Shown piece after piece: positions 60,672-64,000 of a stretch of 64,000 nt of DNA. The stretch is from Congeria kusceri. Taxonomy: Eukaryota; Mollusca; Bivalvia; Myida; Dreissenidae. Position 1 is the stretch's first letter; every line of letters begins with the position of its first letter. The stretch lies in the NCBI GenBank assembly GCA_027627225.1, contig CM051036.1, forward strand, positions 35,858,426-35,922,425, written 5' to 3'. Under the pieces are notes generated by a model, which saw only the letters and a list, made by a program, of their open reading frames with translations, had not been told where the DNA came from and made no database searches. The position numbers and the translations under genes were made by a program.

Positions 60672-60913
60672 GGGCCCAGTTGGTCAAAACTTTCTGGCCA
60701 GTTAACCCAACGGCCGGTTAACTTTAAATGTAAATAAAATTTATATTACAAACATCTTGCTTATCAAGCATTTCAAAATTATTTTAACACAGCAATGTTT
60801 TACGAATAAACTTGCAGTTTCTAATTTTAATGGTTAATTTACATAAATAACTTTATCCCGAAGTTAACAGATGTTAGCTTAACTGGCCGTTAAAGTTTTG
60901 AGCAACTGGGCCC
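60672..60913. mobile_element. MITE with 'gggcccagttg' TIRs
   Basis: The left end gggcccagttggtcaaaact and right end aaagttttgagcaactgggc plus cc are inverted repeats, with ggccagttaa / ttaactggcc further in. About 242 bp; no ORF. Confidence 0.8.
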
Positions 60914-61098
60914 TGTTGTACATTTCATACATCACGAACGATCCATTTTGCACGAGTGTCACAGATGACGTAGCACGTCGATAATTTCATTACTTTTATT
61001 ATGCAATGACGTCCAAGCTAGAACTTCGGATCCGTCGATAAGTTTCCTCAAAGATATATCAATAAACTATGGTTTCCTTCAGATATACTGAAATTTCA

Positions 61099-61745
61099 TA
61101 GCCACAGATGAAAAAAAAAACACGAGATTGCGACGTTTATACCGCTTCGGCGCATCGTCTCGCCGCCTCGGCTTATCATGTCGGTACGGTGTCCTGTTAC
61201 TGCCATCGTAGTTTCGCGACTTCGACCTGTGCTAATGAAAGGGCGCCGCAGCGCCGACACGATACGCCGACGCCTCGACACGATGCGCCGAGACGATGCG
61301 CCGAAGCGCCGACACGATACGCCGAAGCGATATGAACGTCGCAATCTCGTGTGTTTTTTTTCATATGTGACTATAAAATTGGGCGAAGATACGACGAGAC
61401 GACGTTAATATCCCTTCGGCGCATCGCGTCGGCGCGTCGGCGCATCGTGTCGGCGCGTCGGCGATCGTCTTGGCGCTTCGGCGCATCGTGTCGGCGGGTC
61501 GGCGTATCGTCTCAGCGCGTCGGCGTATCGTCTCGGTGCGTCGGCGCCCTTTTATTTCTGAGGTCGCCGACGCGCCAACACGATACGCCGACGCGCCGAG
61601 ACGATACGCCGACACGATGCGCCGAAGCGCCGAGACAATACGCCGAAGCGCCGACACGACACGCCGACGCGCCGAGACGATACTCCGACGCGCCGACACG
61701 ATGCGTCGAAGCGCCGAGACGATACGCCGAAGCGCCGAGACGTTA
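61099..61745. repeat. GC-rich 21-bp repeat cluster 1, alternating orientation
   Basis: The unit is close to gcgccgacacgatacgccga plus a. Blocks run reverse (61140-61170), forward (61250-61330), reverse (61411-61548) and forward (61569-61742), divided by fixed spacers (ggtgtcctgttac...; aacgtcgcaatctcgtgtg). CpG-dense in an AT-rich region. A period of 21 keeps Arg/Ala/Ser-rich frames open on both strands; these are not genes. Confidence 0.9.
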
Positions 61746-61867
61746 AATTATCTAACGCAAACAGAATTATATACATGCCAGTTAAGAAGTCAATCTGCAA
61801 AGAGCCATGCAGAATAACCAATAAAACCAATATATGTATAGTCCGAAATTTGTAGGGGGCGCACCCG

Positions 61868-61915
61868 GCGCGTGCCCCCCCCCCCCCCCCCCAAAAAAAA
61901 AACAACAAAAAAAAT
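61868..61915. repeat. Poly-C then poly-A run
   Basis: Low complexity; assembly length may be unreliable. Confidence 0.7.
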
Positions 61916-61929
61916 GCCGGACCATACAT

Positions 61930-62940
61930 ATATGTTCATGTATGCAACTGTACAAACCGGATTAATGTGCTAGCATTTTTTTCGCATACTTCGCTCAGTC
62001 AGTTTTGTCAAAGATAGACATTAACTTCAGTAAAACATACCCGACCTAGCCCGCCCCCAACGATTTACCGTAGTACAGGTGCAAAAGTTCAGCAAAACGA
62101 CATTAAACTATTTACAATAGGTAGTTTCATCTTTATTTGTGGATTATATTGTTTTCATTTATAAATTCATATATAAAGATGTCGGATGCAATACACCTTT
62201 GGCACACGATACCCCATAATGCCATTTATAGTTTTCGAATATATGATTTAAAGTCTGCTACTTTTGAAATTGTTTCAATGAATAGTTTTGTTCCCAAATA
62301 TCTAAATCAACAAATTTTTTTGTTCAAAGTTCCATTAAGAAATTCATACCAAATTTCATATTATTTTATACATTATAAGAAATAAATAACGTGATAAAGT
62401 AGATGTGTGTCGACAACGTTGGCTCCAATTCCTCGCGATTTCATATTTTTTTCGGCACCATAAATGTCGGCGAAATTGCCACAAAGTCGGCATCACTTGC
62501 CTTATTAGTTCACAACGCAGTCATACGATTATCTTTCACGATATTTCGTGTAAAAACCGCGTTCGTCTCTCTGTCCGTTAGTTCGTTCCGATGAAAAAAA
62601 CAGTGCATGGCATATTTGAAGACAATTGATGAGCATAACTGTAAACGTGTAAGTTACTTATAATTAATGACATTCACTTCGAAAAGAGATCATTACACTA
62701 CGGTAAATAAATAATACAAATAATTTTCGATGCGTGTGTGTTTGAATTTAGTCAGCTATGGATTTTACATGTTTAAAGATGTTCCTGATAAATATAACAT
62801 TGAATGTCAAATACGTATTTAGTGGACAGGCCCATCAAACAAGGGCAATTTACTGTCAAAACAGGTTAATGACATACAGATGAACCGACATGTCTGTCGA
62901 ACATAATACGGTGAAGTATTACTTTAGGCCTATTAAGTGA
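61930..62940. other. Intergenic, nothing recognised
   Basis: AT-rich. The ORFs at 62137-62385 and 62403-62594 have no recognisable domain. Confidence 0.35.
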
Positions 62941-62954
62941 AACAAAGTGCATTT

Positions 62955-63005
62955 GATGATGATGATGATTATAAGACGACGACGATGATGATGTTGATGA
63001 TGAGC
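62955..63005. repeat. GAT/GAC trinucleotide microsatellite
   Basis: Interrupted run of gat, gac and gtt units. Confidence 0.85.
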
Positions 63006-63119
63006 ACACATTTATTATATACCGGGTATATTTGATACGGATCTGTAGCTGATCACTGCAGTCGCACAGACAAAATAAAGGGGTAATAACTGCACGATCA
63101 AAAGTTTACGCCCCCCCCC

Positions 63120-63730
63120 CCCCAACCTGAAGATACGACGAAACGACGTTTATATCGCTTCGGCGTATCGTTTCGGCGCGTCGGCGTCTTTTCATTTCTG
63201 AAGTCGAAATCGCGCCGAGACGATACGCCGACGCGCTGACACGATGCGCCGAAACTTTACACCAACGCGCCGACATACGGTGTCCTGTTACCGACATCGT
63301 AGTTTCGCGATTTCGACCTGTGTTTATAAAAGGTCGCCGAAGCGCCGACACGATACGCCGACGCGCCGACACGATACGCCGAAGCGCCGAGACGATGCGC
63401 CGAAGTGCCGACACGATACGCCGAAGCGATATAAACGTCGCAATCTCGTGTGTGTTTTTCATATGTGGCTATAAAAATGGGCGAAGATACGTTCATATCG
63501 CTTCGGCGCATCGTGTCGGCGCGTCGGTGTATCGTGTCGGCTTCAGCGCATCGTCTCGGCGCTTCGGCGCATTGTGTCGGCGGGTCGGCGTATCGTCTCG
63601 GCGCGTCGGCGTATTGTCTCGGCGCTTCGGCGCCCTTTAATTTATTAGGTCGCCTACGCGCCGACACGATACGCCGACGCGCCGATACGATACGCCGAGG
63701 CGCCGAAGCGCCGACACGATACGCATGTTT
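63120..63730. repeat. GC-rich 21-bp repeat cluster 2, alternating orientation
   Basis: Same units, spacers and block order as cluster 1: reverse 63158-63190, forward 63213-63273 and 63340-63430, reverse 63497-63632, forward 63655-63725. The spacer tcctgttaccgacatcgtag and the tttcgcgatttcgacctgtg word match cluster 1. Confidence 0.9.
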
Positions 63731-64000
63731 CCTTTTTAACAAACATGCACTCATAATTCACAATCTTTTTTTGTTTTGTCGCCAACAGTCTTTCTAGCTG
63801 TCAGCGTTTTGATTGGTGTAGGCAAGTATACCGAACATGCGAATATGGCGGTTATGAGCTAAATTGATTGAAAATACATTATGCACGGAACATTAGCCTG
63901 TTTCAGGTATGTAACGGCATGGCGGATTTTTTAACAAACGCAAACGTGAAATAAAATGAAAGAATACAATTTCAGACAGACTTGAACCACACATATTTTA

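Noticed and set aside
61250..63725. CRISPR array
   Set aside because: Units are contiguous or flip orientation, spacers are few and themselves repeated, there are no cas genes, and the genome is eukaryotic.
61096..63797. Arg/Ala/Ser-rich ORFs of 75-165 codons on both strands
   Set aside because: They follow from the 21-bp repeat period, overlap each other in all frames and have no independent coding signal.

Overview
The window is animal nuclear DNA, most likely from a bivalve mollusc and plausibly a dreissenid mussel. It is AT-rich, the genes are split by GT-AG introns, and the spacers and introns are packed with short terminal-inverted-repeat (TIR) elements, tRNA-derived SINEs, microsatellites and the 'caagagggcc...' and 'aaaaaggggcataattctgc' repeats I associate with bivalve genomes. 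The organism is an inference from repeat style. There is no prokaryotic gene organisation.

Layout. (1) 1-1735, plus strand: the last four exons of a phosphoenolpyruvate carboxykinase gene (PEPCK-A), then a 3'UTR to about 2960. (2) 2960-19115: intergenic repeats, namely minisatellites, a roughly 600 bp CTA microsatellite, a decayed LINE (8150-11504) carrying a nested tail, a 40-bp minisatellite, MITEs and SINEs. (3) 19116-42083, minus strand: a complete second PEPCK gene (PEPCK-B) with 12 coding exons that join in phase into 646 codons. Its introns hold nested transposons (a hAT-like element containing a foldback element and a pogo-like element) and a tandem array copied from the edge of its own exon 4. 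The two PEPCK genes converge tail to tail and share only one of the intron positions that can be compared. (4) 46.1-47.0 kb: a probable divergent promoter between PEPCK-B and a plus-strand gene. (5) 47034-51871, plus: a small gene, or recent pseudogene, that joins a TDP-43 N-terminal-domain-like exon to a HECT C-lobe with its catalytic Cys but no visible N-lobe. (6) 53620-55113, minus: an intact 497-codon DDE integrase ORF. (7) 56521-58628, minus: five consecutive exons of a lysosomal heparan-alpha-glucosaminide N-acetyltransferase (HGSNAT) homologue with an in-frame TGA where Arg is expected; likely a truncated pseudogene. Regions 5-7 lie between two inverted copies of one AT-rich repeat (46.59 and 58.92 kb). 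(8) 59-64 kb: a possible first exon at 59518, a long hairpin, a MITE, and two clusters of a GC-rich 21-bp repeat in alternating orientation.

Metabolically, PEPCK converts oxaloacetate and GTP to phosphoenolpyruvate, CO2 and GDP. In bivalves it also feeds the opposite flux during anaerobiosis, so two diverged copies side by side could reflect division of labour; that is inference. The items most worth following are the HECT C-lobe fusion gene, the inverted-repeat-bounded 12 kb segment, the exon-4-derived tandem array and the three-level transposon nest.
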